From Stenomitos rutilans HA7619-LM2 (lineage in GTDB: Bacteria > Cyanobacteriota > Cyanobacteriia > Leptolyngbyales > Leptolyngbyaceae), in assembly GCA_019358945.1 (NCBI GenBank), contig JAHHIE010000011.1:1-64000 (forward strand): a stretch of 64,000 nt of DNA. Direction: 5' to 3'. Made by a program: the position numbers and the translations under genes. Positions 61,875 to 64,000 of the stretch are shown here, in pieces. Numbering within the stretch: the stretch's first letter is position 1; the number at the start of each line of letters is the position of its first letter. A model generated the notes under the pieces. The model did not search any database. It was not told the origin of the DNA and saw only the letters and a list, made by a program, of their open reading frames with translations.

Positions 61875-64000
61875 ATGGATTCGCTAGCCTTCCCCAATCG
61901 ATCCAACAAAGTTCTGCTGATCTTTTCGATCGCGCTTGTCTACTATGTCACAGCAAAACTTGGGCAATATCTTGCCATTCCACCCGGATTTATTACCCCT
62001 GTCTACCCACCCTCCGGCATTGCACTTGCCGTCATTTTACTCGTAGGCTATCGCGCTTGGGTCGGCATTTGGTTAGGAGCTGTTGTTGCTGCAACGTGGC
62101 CTTTGTGGGCAAATACAGGCATTTTATCAATGTCGATCGCGTCGGGTTTGGGCATTGCTACAGGCTCAGTGCTACAGGCACTTGTGGGTGCGTTTCTCAT
62201 CAAACGCTTCATTGGGTCTTACCAGGCATTTACCAATGCACCGAACGTGACTAAATTTACTGGTATTGAACTTTTAAGCTGCATGGTGAGTCCGACTTTT
62301 GGGGCGACTACCATGCACTTTTGTGGATTCATTGAGGGAAAAAACTACATCATTAGCTGGCTAACGTTCTGGTTGGGAGACACCATTGGCGTTCTGGTCA
62401 TTGTTCCATTGTTGTTGTTTTGGATTGAGCATTGGTTGCGCAGGCGGAACCACACAGCCAATCAAGCAACTACCCCAGAATTGCAATCCTCATCCCCCCG
62501 ATCGCTTCAGTTCACTCTGGAAGTGGTGATCTGGGCTTGCTCACTGCTAGGCGTGGCAACCGTTGCTTTTGGCTTCGGCTACCCAGTTGAATACTTGCTG
62601 ATCCCGTTGCTTGTATGGTCAGCCTTTCGGTCTGAGCAACGGTTCATTGCTATTGCGATCGTGCTAGTTTCGGCTCTGGCGATCGCGGGTGCTCTCCGAG
62701 GGACGAGTTCATTCAATCGCAGCACCCTGAATGAATCCCTGCTGCTATTGCAAGCCTTTATTGGCACGATCACGGTTACAACACTGATTTTATCAGCCGT
62801 CATTATTGAGCGCGAACAGGTAAAAGCACGACTAGAGCGGGCCAACGAAGAGCTAGAGTTCAAAGTTGAGGAACGTACAGCAGCCTTGAAACAATCTAAA
62901 GAAACGGCTGAGGTTGCTAGTCGTGCCAAGAGTGAATTTCTAGCAAACATGAGCCATGAACTTCGCACACCCCTTAATGGCATTCTGGGTTATGCCCAAA
63001 TTCTTAGCCGCTCTCAAAGTTGGGGCGAAAAAGAACGCAAAGGCGTCAATATTGTTTATCAGTGCGGTTCTCACTTACTAACCCTGATTAATGACATTCT
63101 GGATATTTCCAAAATTGAAGCCCGTAAGCTGGAATTAGCTCCTCACACGGCCTATCTACCTGCACTGTTACAGGGCATCGCCGAGATTGTGAGTATTCGC
63201 GCCGAGCAGAAAGGCATTGACTTTGTCTATCTGCCAGATACTAGCTTACCGGAGAGCATTGAAGTTGATGAAAAACGGCTACGGCAGGTATTGATTAATT
63301 TATTGGGCAATGCCGTCAAATTTACCGATCGGGGGAAGGTCACCTTTAGGGCCGAACGACTTGATCAACTTCCCCTAACTAGTCTGGAGTCTTCTACTGA
63401 GTTTTCATCAACCAAACTTCGGTTTCAGATCACCGATACCGGAATTGGTATGAGTCCAGAAGCATTAGAAAAGATCTTCCAGCCGTTTGAACAGGTCAGC
63501 GACCAAAAACGGAATGCTGAAGGCACCGGGTTAGGTCTAGCCATCAGTCAGACGATTGTTCAACTCATGAACAGTCAGATTCAGGTGCAAAGTCAGCTTG
63601 GTGCAGGTAGCACCTTTTTCTTTGATGTGACACTGCCGATCGCCACAGAATGGCAACAGGCAACCAACACCATAGGAGAGCAACTGATGGGCTATCAAGA
63701 GGAACGGCAAACCCTTCTGATTGTTGATGACAAATGGGAAAATCGCTCTGTAATTGTCAACATGCTACAACCGTTGGGCTTCACGGTCATTGAAGCAGAA
63801 GACGGCCAGGATGGACTGACGAAAGCGATTCAAAACAAGCCGAATCTTATCATCACCGATATTCTGATGCCTGTGATGGATGGCTATCAATTACTCCAAC
63901 AGATTCGGCAGTCTAATCTACTCAAAACGTTGCCAGTGATTGTTTCCTCGGCCTCCGTCTCCAGCATGGACCAAAAACAGAGCTTAGATGCTGGCGGCGA
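61875..64000 (+). CDS. MASE1-type membrane sensor hybrid histidine kinase with receiver domain (truncated at window end)
   Basis: [53 protein letters not shown]...[27 protein letters not shown]...[11 protein letters not shown]; open to the window edge, missing from the ORF track. Confidence 0.93.
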   Translation, partial: MDSLAFPNRSNKVLLIFSIALVYYVTAKLGQYLAIPPGFITPVYPPSGIALAVILLVGYRAWVGIWLGAVVAATWPLWANTGILSMSIASGLGIATGSVLQALVGAFLIKRFIGSYQAFTNAPNVTKFTGIELLSCMVSPTFGATTMHFCGFIEGKNYIISWLTFWLGDTIGVLVIVPLLLFWIEHWLRRRNHTANQATTPELQSSSPRSLQFTLEVVIWACSLLGVATVAFGFGYPVEYLLIPLLVWSAFRSEQRFIAIAIVLVSALAIAGALRGTSSFNRSTLNESLLLLQAFIGTITVTTLILSAVIIEREQVKARLERANEELEFKVEERTAALKQSKETAEVASRAKSEFLANMSHELRTPLNGILGYAQILSRSQSWGEKERKGVNIVYQCGSHLLTLINDILDISKIEARKLELAPHTAYLPALLQGIAEIVSIRAEQKGIDFVYLPDTSLPESIEVDEKRLRQVLINLLGNAVKFTDRGKVTFRAERLDQLPLTSLESSTEFSSTKLRFQITDTGIGMSPEALEKIFQPFEQVSDQKRNAEGTGLGLAISQTIVQLMNSQIQVQSQLGAGSTFFFDVTLPIATEWQQATNTIGEQLMGYQEERQTLLIVDDKWENRSVIVNMLQPLGFTVIEAEDGQDGLTKAIQNKPNLIITDILMPVMDGYQLLQQIRQSNLLKTLPVIVSSASVSSMDQKQSLDAGG

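Overview
Cyanobacterial chromosomal window (GCGATCGC-type HIP1 octamers throughout; chlH, lpx, sigF and DUF3285-type genes). It is mostly housekeeping: argJ, chlH, a glycosyltransferase/Wzy-like polysaccharide cluster, trpG/pabA, dgkA, ybeY, prfB (with its programmed frameshift), sigF, ubiA, purC, an Omp85-lpxC-fabZ-lpxA-lpxB outer-membrane cluster, class I aldolase, leuS, dps, a thioredoxin-TPR gene, BMP-type ABC permeases, a squalene/phytoene-synthase-family gene, an FeS-type photolyase-related gene, and a MASE1 hybrid histidine kinase running off the right edge that the ORF track omits. No rRNA, tRNA or CRISPR array was recognised. The unusual content is small-repeat biology. (i) A 102-bp palindromic MITE-like element occurs in four equal-length copies. 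(ii) A second MITE-like group with AGGACTTACGCA ends has interchangeable cores. One copy splits a BrnT toxin gene that also carries an early stop, leaving its antitoxin. Another copy supplies the C-terminus of a TPR protein. (iii) Heptanucleotide tandem repeats, normally intergenic, are translated inside lpxB and leuS. In lpxB, a gain or loss of one unit would frameshift the ORF. A second BrnA-like antitoxin lacks an adjacent toxin. Several candidate structured leader RNAs and small membrane proteins of unknown function are also listed. I do not see one unambiguous, wholly new multi-gene system. The best leads are the repeat-array-in-CDS observation (possible contingency locus at lpxB) and the MITE-driven toxin inactivation.
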